From Stenotrophomonas sp. ZAC14D1_NAIMI4_1 (lineage in GTDB: Bacteria; Pseudomonadota; Gammaproteobacteria; Xanthomonadales; Xanthomonadaceae): DNA of 64,000 nucleotides. The stretch spans positions 1,080,407 through 1,144,406 of the forward strand of contig NZ_CP026001.1 in NCBI RefSeq assembly GCF_003086775.1. The letters run 5' to 3'. Numbering within the stretch: the first letter of the stretch is position 1; every line of letters begins with the position of its first letter. Below, piece by piece: positions 53,542 through 62,754 of this stretch. The notes beneath the pieces were generated by a model that had not been told where the DNA came from, ran no database searches, and saw nothing but the letters and a program-made list of their open reading frames with translations. The position numbers were made by a program, and so were the translations under genes.

Positions 53542-54144
53542 CTACCAGACGGTGAGGGTTTCGCCGCTCTGGATACCTTCCACCGCGCGCTGGAAGGCAA
53601 GTGCCGCGCGCTGCGCGGGTACCGCTTCAAAGCCGGGGAAATAAGGGCCGTAGGAATCCAGCGATTCGGCCAGCACGTTCGGGCTGACCGCGTTGATGCG
53701 CAGGCCGCGCGGCAGCAGTTCCAGCGCCGCAGCACGCACGAAACCTTCCAGCGCCTGGTTGACCGCCGTGGCATTGACGCCGTCGCGGATCGGCTGCGCG
53801 CTGATGATGCCGGTGGTGAGGGTGATCGAGCCACTCGGGTTGAGGTGATGCTGCGCCGCCAGCGCCAGCCGCACCTGGCCGAGCAGCTTGTCCTGCAGGC
53901 CACTGTTGAACTGCGCGGCGGTCATCGTCTGCAGCGGGCCGAAATGCACGTTGCCGGTGGTGGAGATCACCGCATCGACCGGGCCGGTCTGCGCGAACAG
54001 CGCCGAGACGCTGGCATCGTCGGCCAGGTCCACGCGCAGCGCACCGCTGCGGCGGCCGGCAGCGAGGATCTCGTGGTGCTGGCCAAGGTGGCGGGCGACC
54101 GCCTGGCCGAGGGTGCCGCTGGCACCGACAAGCAGGATCTTCAT
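53542..54144 (-). CDS. Short atypical SDR family protein
   Basis: The 200-residue protein has an SDR start ILLVGASGTLGQAVARHLG and ISTTGNVHFGPL, but the expected Tyr-x3-Lys is missing: the region reads VNATAVNQALEGFVRAAALE. This known short SDR branch of about 200 residues has similar Asn/Ala substitutions. Activity is uncertain; it may be an NAD(P)H-binding regulator or use other residues. It is divergent from a LysR gene with a 97-base gap, so it is likely its target. Confidence 0.85.
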   Translation of the reverse strand: MKILLVGASGTLGQAVARHLGQHHEILAAGRRSGALRVDLADDASVSALFAQTGPVDAVISTTGNVHFGPLQTMTAAQFNSGLQDKLLGQVRLALAAQHHLNPSGSITLTTGIISAQPIRDGVNATAVNQALEGFVRAAALELLPRGLRINAVSPNVLAESLDSYGPYFPGFEAVPAQRAALAFQRAVEGIQSGETLTVW

Positions 54145-54223
54145 GGTGGCGTCCTCAAGGGGAAGGGCTCCAGTCTGCGCCGCCGGTTGCGGGTTTGGTA
54201 AGCGGCGTATGATTCGCACATTC

Positions 54224-54238
54224 CTAACCCGGGGTTAG
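54224..54238. promoter_or_regulatory. 15-base palindrome before the LysR start
   Basis: CTAACCC-G-GGGTTAG ends two bases before the ATG of the LysR gene and faces the divergent SDR gene. It contains a T-N11-A core (TAACCCGGGGTTA), the usual LysR site. Confidence 0.7.
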
Positions 54239-54240
54239 CA

Positions 54241-55116
54241 ATGGATACTTTGCGCTGCATGCAGGCCTTCGTGGCCGTGGCCGAGCACGGCAGCTTCGCG
54301 GCCGCCGCCGTGCAGTTGCAGGTGTCGGCGGTGATGGTCGGCAAGTACATCCAGCAGCTGGAGGCACACCTGGGCACCGCGCTGCTGCAGCGGAACACCC
54401 GCCACCAGCGCCTGACCGAAGCGGGCGCGGCTTACCTGGCCGGCTGCCGCCAGGTACTGGAGCAGGTGCAGCAGGCCGAGGCTGACGTCGCCGGGCTGCA
54501 ACGGCAGCCGCAGGGCCTGCTGCGCATCAGCGCGCCCACCACCTGGGGCAGCTGCGTACTGGCGCCGTTGCTGTCGGGGCTGTTGCGCGCGCAGCCGCTG
54601 CTCAACATCGAGCTGGACCTGAGCAACCGCCGCGTGGACCTGATCGAGGATGGCTTCGATGCGGCGATCCGGGTCGGACCGCTGCCGTCGCAGGAACTGG
54701 TGGCGCGCCCGCTGCCGCCGTATGCGATGAGCCTGTGCGCATCACCGGCCTACCTGCGCCGGCGCGGTACGCCGCGCACGCCGGCCGACCTGGCCGGACA
54801 TGACTGCCTTAGCCACCTGGCGTGGCGTGGCGGCCATGGCTGGCAGCTGGCCAATGGCGAACAGGTGGACTGGGAGGCGCGGCTGTCCAGCAACGATGGC
54901 TATGCGCTGCGCGAAGCGGCGGTGGCCGGGGCCGGCCTGATCCTGCAGCCGACTGCGCTGCTGGCCGCAGACATCGCAGCCGGGCGCCTGAAGCCGCTGT
55001 TGCGCGACTACGTGCCGGCACCGCGGCCGATGCACCTGATCTACCTGCCGGACCGGCGCCCGCGCCCGCGGCTGCAGTGTTTCATCGATTTCGTCATGGC
55101 CACATTGGCGCGTTGA
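54241..55116 (+). CDS. LysR family transcriptional regulator
   Basis: The 291-residue protein has a LysR HTH (MDTLRCMQAFVAVAEHGSFAAAAVQLQVSAVMVGKYIQQLE) and an effector domain with GLLRISAPTTWGS, DLIEDGFDAAIRVG and AAVAGAGLILQP. This belongs to the subfamily that controls a divergent oxidoreductase. It lies head-to-head with the short SDR gene; a palindrome at 54224-54238 is the likely site. The ATG at 54241 is directly after it, so binding would block its own transcription. Confidence 0.92.
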   Translation: MDTLRCMQAFVAVAEHGSFAAAAVQLQVSAVMVGKYIQQLEAHLGTALLQRNTRHQRLTEAGAAYLAGCRQVLEQVQQAEADVAGLQRQPQGLLRISAPTTWGSCVLAPLLSGLLRAQPLLNIELDLSNRRVDLIEDGFDAAIRVGPLPSQELVARPLPPYAMSLCASPAYLRRRGTPRTPADLAGHDCLSHLAWRGGHGWQLANGEQVDWEARLSSNDGYALREAAVAGAGLILQPTALLAADIAAGRLKPLLRDYVPAPRPMHLIYLPDRRPRPRLQCFIDFVMATLAR

Positions 55117-55128
55117 CGAGGCATTGCG

Positions 55129-55153
55129 GTAGGTGCCGACCGTTGGTCGGCAC
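55129..55153. repeat. SMAG-type unit (GTAG head)
   Basis: GTAGGTGCCGACC-gtt-GGTCGGCAC on the plus strand, in the gap between the convergent LysR and proC genes. It may act as a bidirectional 3' end structure. Confidence 0.87.
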
Positions 55154-55170
55154 GACATCACAGATCGCGG

Positions 55171-55992
55171 TCAATCATTCGCCGCCGACAACTCCCGCCC
55201 GCGCTGCTGCGCTGCGCGCAGCGCCTTGGCCACCAGAGCCTCGAAACCATCGGCCTGGAAACTCTCGATCGCGGCCTGGGTGGTGCCGTTGGGCGAGGTC
55301 ACCCGGCGCCGCAGTTCGGCTGGGCTTTCACCGGCTTCGTCCAGCATGCGCGAGGCACCCAGCAGGGTCTGCACCGTCAGCGCGCGGGCCGCATCAGCCG
55401 GCAGGCCCTGCGCAATGCCGGCCGCTTCCATCGCTTCGGCCAGCAGGAACACATAGGCCGGGCCGCTGCCGGACACGGCCGTGACCGAATCCATCAGCGC
55501 TTCGTCCTCGATCCACACCGTGCGCCCGGCGCTGGCCAGCACGCGTTCGGCCTGCGCATGCTGCTGCGCATCCACGGCAGGCGTGGCGTACAGGCCGGTG
55601 ACTCCGGCGCCCAGCAGGGCAGGGGTGTTGGGCATCGCGCGCACCACCGGCAGCGCACCGCCCAGCCAGCGTTGCAGCTGCGCGCTGGTGATGCCCGCAG
55701 CGATCGACACCACCAGCGGCGCCTGCGCCTGCGCCAGCGCCTGCAGCGATTGGCAGACCTCGCGCAGCACCTGCGGCTTCACCGCCAGCAGCCAGGTCTG
55801 GCCCTGGGCGGCGGCATCGGCGGCGTTGTCGTGGGTCTGGACGCCGAAATCGGCGGCCAGGGCCTCGCGCAGCACGGCCACCGGCTCGGCCACGTGGATC
55901 TGCGCCGGCGGCACGCCCTGGCGGACCAGCCCGGCAATGAGGCTGCGGGCCATGTTGCCGCCGCCGATGAAGGTGATCGATTCAACTGTCAT
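55171..55992 (-). CDS. proC: Pyrroline-5-carboxylate reductase
   Basis: ProC makes proline from pyrroline-5-carboxylate with NADPH. The 273-residue protein starts with the Rossmann motif FIGGGNMARSLIAGL, has LAVKPQ, VVRAMPNTPA and the C-terminal signature SGSGPAYVFLLAEAMEAAG plus RRVTSPNGTTQAAI. All are typical. It follows yggS by 15 bases, a widely conserved pair. Confidence 0.97.
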   Translation of the reverse strand: MTVESITFIGGGNMARSLIAGLVRQGVPPAQIHVAEPVAVLREALAADFGVQTHDNAADAAAQGQTWLLAVKPQVLREVCQSLQALAQAQAPLVVSIAAGITSAQLQRWLGGALPVVRAMPNTPALLGAGVTGLYATPAVDAQQHAQAERVLASAGRTVWIEDEALMDSVTAVSGSGPAYVFLLAEAMEAAGIAQGLPADAARALTVQTLLGASRMLDEAGESPAELRRRVTSPNGTTQAAIESFQADGFEALVAKALRAAQQRGRELSAAND

Positions 55993-56007
55993 GCGGGATT
56001 CCTTGGT

Positions 56008-56685
56008 TCAGGCCGGGCGCGGACGCGCACCGAACAGGGCGGTGCCGATGCGCACCAGGGTGGCACCTTCGGCAATGGCCTCGGCGTAATCGCTGCTCAT
56101 GCCCATCGACAGGGTGTCCACCTGCGGATGGCGCGCGGCCAGCGTCTGGAAAAGGGCATGCACGCGCACGAAGGCATCGCGGCGGCGCTCGGCCTCCGGC
56201 CACGGCGCCGGAATGGCCATCAGCCCGCGCAGGCACAGTGCGGGCTCGGCGCTGATGGCCGCGGCCAGTGCGTCCACCTCCTGCGGTGCACAGCCGTGCT
56301 TGCTGCCTTCATCGTCGATGTTGACCTGGATGAGCACGTTCAGCGGCCCGCGGCCGGCCGGGCGGTATCGGGCCAGGGCGCTTACCAGCTTGGGCCGGTC
56401 CACGCTCTGCACCCAGTCGAAGTGGCTGGCCACGGCTTCGGCCTTGTTCGACTGCAGGTGGCCGATCAGGTGCCATTCCAGCCCCAGCGCCTGCAGCGCC
56501 TGCATCTTGGCCAGGGCTTCCTGCACGTAGTTCTCGCCGAAGGCGCGCTGGCCCTGCGCAGCCAGGGCCGCCACGGCCTCGGCCGGCTGGGTCTTGGAAA
56601 CCGCCAGCAGGCGCGGCGGTGGCCGCCCGGCGGCCTCGGCGGCGTTGTGCAGATTGCTCAGGATCTCGGGCAGGGCAGTGGCCAC
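56008..56685 (-). CDS. yggS: PLP homeostasis protein YggS
   Basis: YggS/PROSC proteins bind PLP and regulate vitamin B6 and amino-acid pools. The 225-residue protein has LLAVSKTQPAEAVAALA with the PLP Lys, RAFGENYVQEALAK, WHLIGHLQSNKA and LSMGMSSDYAEAIAEGATLVRIGTALFG. The start is a GTG at 56685 (VATALPEIL); no ATG is near. It is the first gene of yggS-proC and divergent from pilT with about 90 bases between them. Confidence 0.94.
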   Translation of the reverse strand: MATALPEILSNLHNAAEAAGRPPPRLLAVSKTQPAEAVAALAAQGQRAFGENYVQEALAKMQALQALGLEWHLIGHLQSNKAEAVASHFDWVQSVDRPKLVSALARYRPAGRGPLNVLIQVNIDDEGSKHGCAPQEVDALAAAISAEPALCLRGLMAIPAPWPEAERRRDAFVRVHALFQTLAARHPQVDTLSMGMSSDYAEAIAEGATLVRIGTALFGARPRPA

Positions 56686-56772
56686 GTAACGCGTTCCAGT
56701 GTGACAGGAGGCTATACTGCCGCCAGGGGAAAGATCCTTCCAGTCGAAGCCGTTATTGGGGAGTAGCCGCTC

Positions 56773-57810
56773 ATGGATATCGCCGAGCTGTTGGCGTTTT
56801 CCGTAAAGAACAAAGCGTCCGACCTGCACCTGTCTGCAGGCCTGCCGCCGATGATCCGCGTGGACGGCGATGTTCGCCGGATCAACATCCCGGCCCTGGA
56901 CCACAAGCAGGTCCATGCGCTGGTGTACGACATCATGTCCGACAAGCAGCGGCGCGATTACGAGGAATTCCTCGAAGTCGACTTCTCCTTCGAGATCCCG
57001 TCGCTGGCGCGCTTCCGTGTCAACGCCTTCAACCAGAACCGCGGTGCCGGTGCGGTGTTCCGTACCATTCCCTCCGAGGTGCTGACCCTGGAGGACCTGG
57101 CCTGCCCGCCGCTGTTCCGCGAGGTGATCCAGCAGCCGCAGGGCCTGATCCTGGTGACCGGCCCGACCGGTTCGGGCAAATCGACCACGCTGGCGGCGAT
57201 GATCGACTACATCAACAAGAACGAATACGGCCACATCCTCACCGTCGAGGATCCGATCGAATTCGTGCACACCTCGCAGAAGTGCCTGATCAACCAGCGC
57301 GAAGTGCACCGCGATACGCACGGCTTCAACGAAGCACTGCGCTCGGCGCTGCGTGAGGATCCGGACATCATCCTGGTGGGCGAACTGCGTGACCTGGAAA
57401 CCATCCGCCTGGCGCTGACCGCCGCGGAAACCGGCCACCTGGTGTTCGGCACCCTGCACACCAGTTCGGCGGCCAAGACCATCGACCGCATCATCGACGT
57501 GTTCCCCGCCGGCGAAAAGCCGATGGTGCGCTCGATGCTGTCCGAATCGCTGCGCGCGGTCATTTCGCAGGCGCTGCTGAAGAAGGTGGGCGGCGGCCGT
57601 ACGGCGGCGTGGGAAATCATGGTCGGCACCCCGGCCATCCGCAACCTGATCCGCGAAGACAAGGTCGCGCAGATGTACTCGGCCATCCAGACCGGCCAGC
57701 AGTACGGAATGATGACCCTGGACCAGCACCTGCAGGACCTGGTCAAGCGCAGCCTGATCACCCGCAACCAGGCGCGCGAGTACGCCAAGGACAAGCGTCT
57801 GTTCGAGTAA
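56773..57810 (+). CDS. pilT: Type IV pilus retraction ATPase PilT
   Basis: The 345-residue hexameric ATPase has Walker A GPTGSGKST (130-138), the Asp box ILTVEDPIEFVH, Walker B DIILVGELRD, the His box GHLVFGTLHTSSA and the retraction signature GTPAIRNLIREDK. It drives pilus retraction and twitching. A GGGGAG site lies about ten bases before ATG 56773. A TATACT at 56713-56718 may be the -10 box. Confidence 0.97.
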   Translation: MDIAELLAFSVKNKASDLHLSAGLPPMIRVDGDVRRINIPALDHKQVHALVYDIMSDKQRRDYEEFLEVDFSFEIPSLARFRVNAFNQNRGAGAVFRTIPSEVLTLEDLACPPLFREVIQQPQGLILVTGPTGSGKSTTLAAMIDYINKNEYGHILTVEDPIEFVHTSQKCLINQREVHRDTHGFNEALRSALREDPDIILVGELRDLETIRLALTAAETGHLVFGTLHTSSAAKTIDRIIDVFPAGEKPMVRSMLSESLRAVISQALLKKVGGGRTAAWEIMVGTPAIRNLIREDKVAQMYSAIQTGQQYGMMTLDQHLQDLVKRSLITRNQAREYAKDKRLFE

Positions 57811-57906
57811 GGCGAGGCAACGGTGGGGCGGTGCGCATCCATGCCGCCGTCCCGCGATGTCCTGTCCACCGACCGATCTCTGGCACATGCCCATTGGGAG
57901 CCCGCC

Positions 57907-59058
57907 ATGAACAGCACCGCCAGTACCGCCAGCACCATCGATTTCACCTCCTTCCTCAAGTTGATGGCGCACCAGCGCGCCTCGGACCTGTTCATCACCG
58001 CGGGCATGCCGCCGGCGATCAAGGTCAACGGCAAGATCTCGCCGATCACGCAGACGCCGCTGACCCCGCAGCAGAGCCGCGACCTGGTCCTCAACGTGAT
58101 GACCCCGGCGCAGCGCGAGGAATTCGAGAAGACCCACGAGTGCAACTTCGCCATCGGCCTGGCCGGTGTCGGCCGTTTCCGCGTGAGCTGCTTCTACCAG
58201 CGCAACCAGGTGGGCATGGTGCTGCGTCGCATCGAGACGCGTATCCCGACCGTGGAAGAACTGAGCCTGCCGCCGATCATCAAGACGCTGGCGATGACCA
58301 AGCGCGGCATCATCCTCTTCGTCGGTGCCACCGGCACCGGCAAGTCGACCTCGCTGGCAGCGATGATCGGTTACCGCAACCAGAACTCGACCGGCCACAT
58401 CATCACCATCGAAGACCCGATCGAGTTCGTGCACAAGCACGAGGGCTGCATCATCACCCAGCGCGAAGTCGGCATCGATACCGACAGCTGGGAAGCCGCC
58501 CTGAAGAACACCCTGCGCCAGGCGCCGGACGTGATCATGATCGGCGAGGTGCGTACCCGCGAGGGCATGGACCACGCCATCGCTTTCGCTGAAACCGGCC
58601 ACCTGGTGCTGTGCACGCTGCACGCCAACAACGCCAACCAGGCGATGGACCGCATCATCAACTTCTTCCCGGAAGACCGCCGCAACCAGCTGCTGATGGA
58701 TCTGTCGCTGAACCTCAAGGGCGTGGTCGCGCAGCAGCTGATTCCTTCGCCCGATGGGCGTTCGCGCAAGGTGGCGATGGAAATCCTGCTGGGCACGCCG
58801 CTGGTGCAGGATTACATCCGCGAAGGCGAGATCCACAAGCTCAAGGAGCTGATGAAGGAGTCCGTGCAGCTGGGCATGAAGACCTTCGACCAGAGCCTGT
58901 TCGAGCTGTACCAGGCCGGCGAGATCAGCTACGAGGACGCGCTGCGCTACGCCGATTCGCAGAACGAAGTGCGCCTGCGCATCAAGCTCAGCCAGGGCGG
59001 CGATGCGCGCACCCTGTCGCAGGGTTTGGATGGCGTGGAGATTTCCGAGGTCCGTTGA
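57907..59058 (+). CDS. pilU: PilT-like accessory retraction ATPase PilU
   Basis: The 383-residue protein has Walker A GATGTGKST (140-148), the Asp box IITIEDPIEFVH, Walker B DVIMIGEVRTREGM and TLHANNANQAMDRI. The PilU class has a longer C-terminal tail than PilT, seen here (LKELMKESVQLGMKTFDQ and beyond). It helps PilT-dependent retraction. The ATG at 57907 follows a GGGAG site; the 96-base gap suggests one operon with pilT. Confidence 0.95.
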   Translation: MNSTASTASTIDFTSFLKLMAHQRASDLFITAGMPPAIKVNGKISPITQTPLTPQQSRDLVLNVMTPAQREEFEKTHECNFAIGLAGVGRFRVSCFYQRNQVGMVLRRIETRIPTVEELSLPPIIKTLAMTKRGIILFVGATGTGKSTSLAAMIGYRNQNSTGHIITIEDPIEFVHKHEGCIITQREVGIDTDSWEAALKNTLRQAPDVIMIGEVRTREGMDHAIAFAETGHLVLCTLHANNANQAMDRIINFFPEDRRNQLLMDLSLNLKGVVAQQLIPSPDGRSRKVAMEILLGTPLVQDYIREGEIHKLKELMKESVQLGMKTFDQSLFELYQAGEISYEDALRYADSQNEVRLRIKLSQGGDARTLSQGLDGVEISEVR

Positions 59059-59124
59059 GTGCTGGGCGCCTGCGGGCGCCCTCTGCTTCGGGATGACCGC
59101 CATGAACCGGCCAGGGAGGCCTGC

Positions 59125-59805
59125 ATGCGTGTGACGACGAGCGTGGTGCTGGCAATCGTGGTGCTGCAGGCCGGGTGTGCCCGCACGTCCGGGCCCGCCG
59201 CGCCAGCCGCGGCCGAAAGCTGCGGCGATCCGCTGGCGCACGCCTGGTACCTGCTGCCTCCGCCTGCACAGGCGCAAAGCCGCGACCCGCTGCCGTTCCG
59301 TGATTTCACCGGGTTTGCGAGCGCGACCTACGCTGTCCATCTGCGGGATCTGCCGGGCCTGCCTGAGCCGTCCTTCCGCTGTGGCCACGTTCCGGTCCAG
59401 GCCTATCGTTTCGTCTGGTCGCCCTCCTTCTTCCCGGGCGTGGTGATACGCGCGCAGCGCAACGCCGCCGGCCAGGCGTGGATTGTCGGCCGCAGTGCGC
59501 GCGCGTGGGAGATTCCCGGATCCTCGCCCGGGCACCCCTCCAGCATCATCAACGGTTGGACGTGCCCTCCGCCACGCGCGTTGAGTGCGCAGGAATGGAA
59601 GACCGTCACCGCCGCGTTCGCGCGCCTGCAGGGCGAAGACTCGAGCGCGGGGCTGGATGGCTCAACGTGGACGTTCGAGTCCGTGGTGGACGGTGAGCAG
59701 CGCTGGTTCGCGCGGTGGGTGCCGCAGGATGTGACGTTCCGCACCGCCGGCAGGATGATGGCCGAACTGGCCGGATGCACCGACGCCCTGCAGGCCATGG
59801 AGTGA
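59125..59805 (+). CDS. Putative lipoprotein, uncharacterised
   Basis: The 226-residue product has a short signal with lipobox VLQAGC (Cys near 18), then a Pro-rich mature part. Several Trp/Arg blocks (VQAYRFVWSPSFFPGVVI) and two further Cys-containing loops (INGWTCPPP, LAGCTDALQ) suggest a small periplasmic domain with disulfides. No family is recognised. A strong GGGAGG site lies before ATG 59125. It follows pilU by 66 bases and may be a separate unit. Confidence 0.7.
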   Translation: MRVTTSVVLAIVVLQAGCARTSGPAAPAAAESCGDPLAHAWYLLPPPAQAQSRDPLPFRDFTGFASATYAVHLRDLPGLPEPSFRCGHVPVQAYRFVWSPSFFPGVVIRAQRNAAGQAWIVGRSARAWEIPGSSPGHPSSIINGWTCPPPRALSAQEWKTVTAAFARLQGEDSSAGLDGSTWTFESVVDGEQRWFARWVPQDVTFRTAGRMMAELAGCTDALQAME

Positions 59806-59841
59806 CCGGCACGAGGGTGGATTGATGAAATCCAGTCATGA

Positions 59842-60900
<1,059 letters not shown>

Positions 60901-60910
60901 TCTGCCCTTT

Positions 60911-60975
60911 GTGGGTGCGTACCGTTGGTGGTGGGTGCGGAATGTTGGCGGTGGGTGCGGACCGTTGGTCCGCAC
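60911..60975. repeat. Three tandem SMAG-like units at 20-base steps
   Basis: Units start at 60911, 60931 and 60951, each GTGGGTGCG followed by a variable GTTGG part. Only the last is a full hairpin (GTGCGGACC-gtt-GGTCCGCAC). The first two are truncated at exactly 20 bases. Confidence 0.8.
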
Positions 60976-60984
60976 TCCTTATGT

Positions 60985-61881
60985 TCACCCCATCGGCCCG
61001 CGGAGTGCATCCAGCACCGTGCGCATCGCCACGCTGACATGGCGGCGCGAGGGGTAATACGCGTAGTAGCCATCAAACGTCGGGCACCAGTCATCCAGCA
61101 CCGACTGCAACCGCCCCTGTTCCAGCAGCGCCAGCACCTGGTCCTCGGGCAGCCAGGCCAGGCCGCTGCCGGCCAGCGCGGCTTCGCGGGTCATGCCCAT
61201 GGTGTTGAAGGTCCACTGGCCGCTGACGCGCACGCTGAGCTCGTTGCCATCCTGGCCGAAATCCCACGGCATCAGCCCGCCGTGGGTGGGCAGGCGCAGG
61301 GTGATGCAGTTGTGCGCGGCCAGCTCCTGCGGGTGGCGGGGCATGGCGTGCTGGCGGAAGTAGCTGGGCGCGCCGACCACGCGCATGCGCAGCGGCGGGC
61401 TGATCGGCACCGCCACCATGTCCAAGGCCAGGCGTTCACCGAGGCGGATGCCGATGTCGTAGCGCTCGGCAACGATGTCGGCCAGCGCGTAATCGGCGGT
61501 CAGTTCGACATTCAGGTCGGGGTACTGCTGCAGCAGCGGCGCCAGCCGTGGCCAGGCCAGGTACTCGGCGGCGTGGCCGGTGGCGTTGATACGAATGGTG
61601 CCGGCGGGGCGTTCGCGGTACTCGGCCAGCGCGGCCAGTTCGTTCTCGATCTCGGCCAGGCGCGGGGCGAGGGTATCGAGCAGGCGCGCGCCGGCTTCGG
61701 TGGTGGAGACGCTGCGGGTGGTGCGGGTCAGCAGGCGCACGCCGAGGCGCTCCTCCAGGCCGCGCATGGCGTGGCTGAGGGCCGACTGCGAGACGCCGAG
61801 CTGGGCGGCGGCCTTGGTGAAGCTGCCCTGGCGGGCAACGTGGACGAAGGCCTGCAGGTCGTTGAGGTTTTCGCGGGGCAT
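60985..61881 (-). CDS. LysR family transcriptional regulator
   Basis: The 298-residue protein has a LysR HTH (LNDLQAFVHVARQGSFTKAAAQLGVSQSALSHAMRGLEERLG) and an effector domain with IRINATGHAAEYLAW and DIVAERYDIGIRLG. This branch often controls neighbouring aldo/keto reductases or NADPH-dependent oxidoreductases. The aldo/keto reductase gene lies convergent downstream. The ATG at 61881 fits the family. Confidence 0.92.
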   Translation of the reverse strand: MPRENLNDLQAFVHVARQGSFTKAAAQLGVSQSALSHAMRGLEERLGVRLLTRTTRSVSTTEAGARLLDTLAPRLAEIENELAALAEYRERPAGTIRINATGHAAEYLAWPRLAPLLQQYPDLNVELTADYALADIVAERYDIGIRLGERLALDMVAVPISPPLRMRVVGAPSYFRQHAMPRHPQELAAHNCITLRLPTHGGLMPWDFGQDGNELSVRVSGQWTFNTMGMTREAALAGSGLAWLPEDQVLALLEQGRLQSVLDDWCPTFDGYYAYYPSRRHVSVAMRTVLDALRGPMG

Positions 61882-61894
61882 GGTGGAATGATAC

Positions 61895-61918
61895 GGCCGG
61901 GCTGCGCCCGGCACCTGC
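61895..61918. repeat. SMAG-like unit (GCAG head, inverted)
   Basis: The minus strand reads GCAGGTGCCGGGC-gca-GCCCGGC. The GTAG head is changed to GCAG. It lies just upstream of the LysR gene start. Confidence 0.7.
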
Positions 61919-61970
61919 CGAATCCACGTCCACGTCAACGTCAAAGGCAGAAGCTGGCTATCCGTGGGAT

Positions 61971-62072
61971 GGCGGGGTGGCTCAGGTTGCGGGGGACGGC
62001 GCAAGTACGTCCATGTAGCCTCGGTCGCGCCATCCATGGCGCTCACTCCCCCGCAACCTGAGCCACCCCGCC
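61971..62072. repeat. Long palindrome with 26-bp perfect arms (left flank of DUF4287 gene)
   Basis: Arms 61971-61996 and 62047-62072 are exact complements of 26 bases separated by 50 bases. The inner region holds a second stem, GCGCCAT-c-CATGGCGC type. The same inner core occurs in the palindrome at 62524-62627, on the other side of the DUF4287 gene. Confidence 0.85.
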
Positions 62073-62105
62073 TTCGACAGTTGGCTGCGATCTGTCGGGC
62101 GAAGC

Positions 62106-62144
62106 GGGGTCGGATCCCGTTGCTGCGCAACGGGCTCCGACCCC
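62106..62144. repeat. 18-bp stem-loop
   Basis: GGGGTCGGATCCCGTTGC and GCAACGGGCTCCGACCCC pair with one mismatch around TGC. It lies in the leader of the DUF4287 gene, about 80 bases before its ATG. Confidence 0.75.
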
Positions 62145-62222
62145 ATTCTGTGTAGACGTGTGGGTATGTCGATTTCCACGTCTGTGGTTCGTCGAATGAA
62201 TGACTTTCAACGGGAGCTGCAC

Positions 62223-62435
62223 ATGAGCACTGACACCAAGCCGAAAGGCCCGGCCTCGTACTTTCCCTCCATCGAGAAGACCTACGGCCAGCCGGTGGCG
62301 CACTGGCTGGGCCTGCTGGCGCAGAAGCCGGGCCTGAAGCACATGGAACTGGTCAGCTACCTGAAGAGCGAACACGGCCTGGGCCACGGCCACGCCAACG
62401 CCCTGGTCGCCCACCACCTCAACGCCCAGCGCTGA
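62223..62435 (+). CDS. DUF4287 domain protein (small, 70 residues)
   Basis: The product has the DUF4287 pattern SYFPSIEKTYGQPVAHWLGL and HMELVSYLKSEHGLGHGHAN. These small helical proteins are widespread and occur alone or as domains of larger proteins; their function is unknown. A GGGAG site precedes ATG 62223. The gene sits between two long palindromes that share a core, which may be transcription or mobility signals. Confidence 0.88.
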   Translation: MSTDTKPKGPASYFPSIEKTYGQPVAHWLGLLAQKPGLKHMELVSYLKSEHGLGHGHANALVAHHLNAQR

Positions 62436-62523
62436 CCCCGCGCCCAAAAGAGCGCAGCGACCCGCTTCTGCTCTTGCTCTTCTTTTTCTCTTACGTGGCT
62501 GGACGCCCACGGAACCTGTCAGA

Positions 62524-62627
62524 GGCCGGGCGGGGTGGGTGCGCGGGACCGCAGGCGCCATGGATGGCGCCTACGAGCCCCCATGGACGGGTTCACGGCG
62601 TGTCCCGCGGTCCCACCCCGCCCGGCC
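62524..62627. repeat. Long palindrome with 16-bp arms (right flank of DUF4287 gene)
   Basis: Arms 62524-62539 and 62612-62627 are perfect complements. The inner part has GGCGCCAT-gg-ATGGCGCC at about 62553-62570 and a partial GCGGGAC/GTCCCGC pair. It shares the inner core with the palindrome at 61971-62072. Confidence 0.8.
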
Positions 62628-62754
62628 AAGCCCATGAACCACGCAGTTCCGCCCAGCCACGAGGGGCTGCGCCGTTCGCTGACTGAACGATTTCATCTGC
62701 AACTGTCACCCGGATCGTGTCTAATACCGCTCCCCACCTGCGGTCCCCACCCGA

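Noticed and set aside
56008..59535. Minus-strand open frame of 1175 codons covering pilT and pilU
   Set aside because: Only its last 225 codons are a real gene (yggS); the rest is the antisense of pilT/pilU.
60911..60975. Tandem repeat as a possible CRISPR
   Set aside because: Units are directly joined without spacers and match the REP family.
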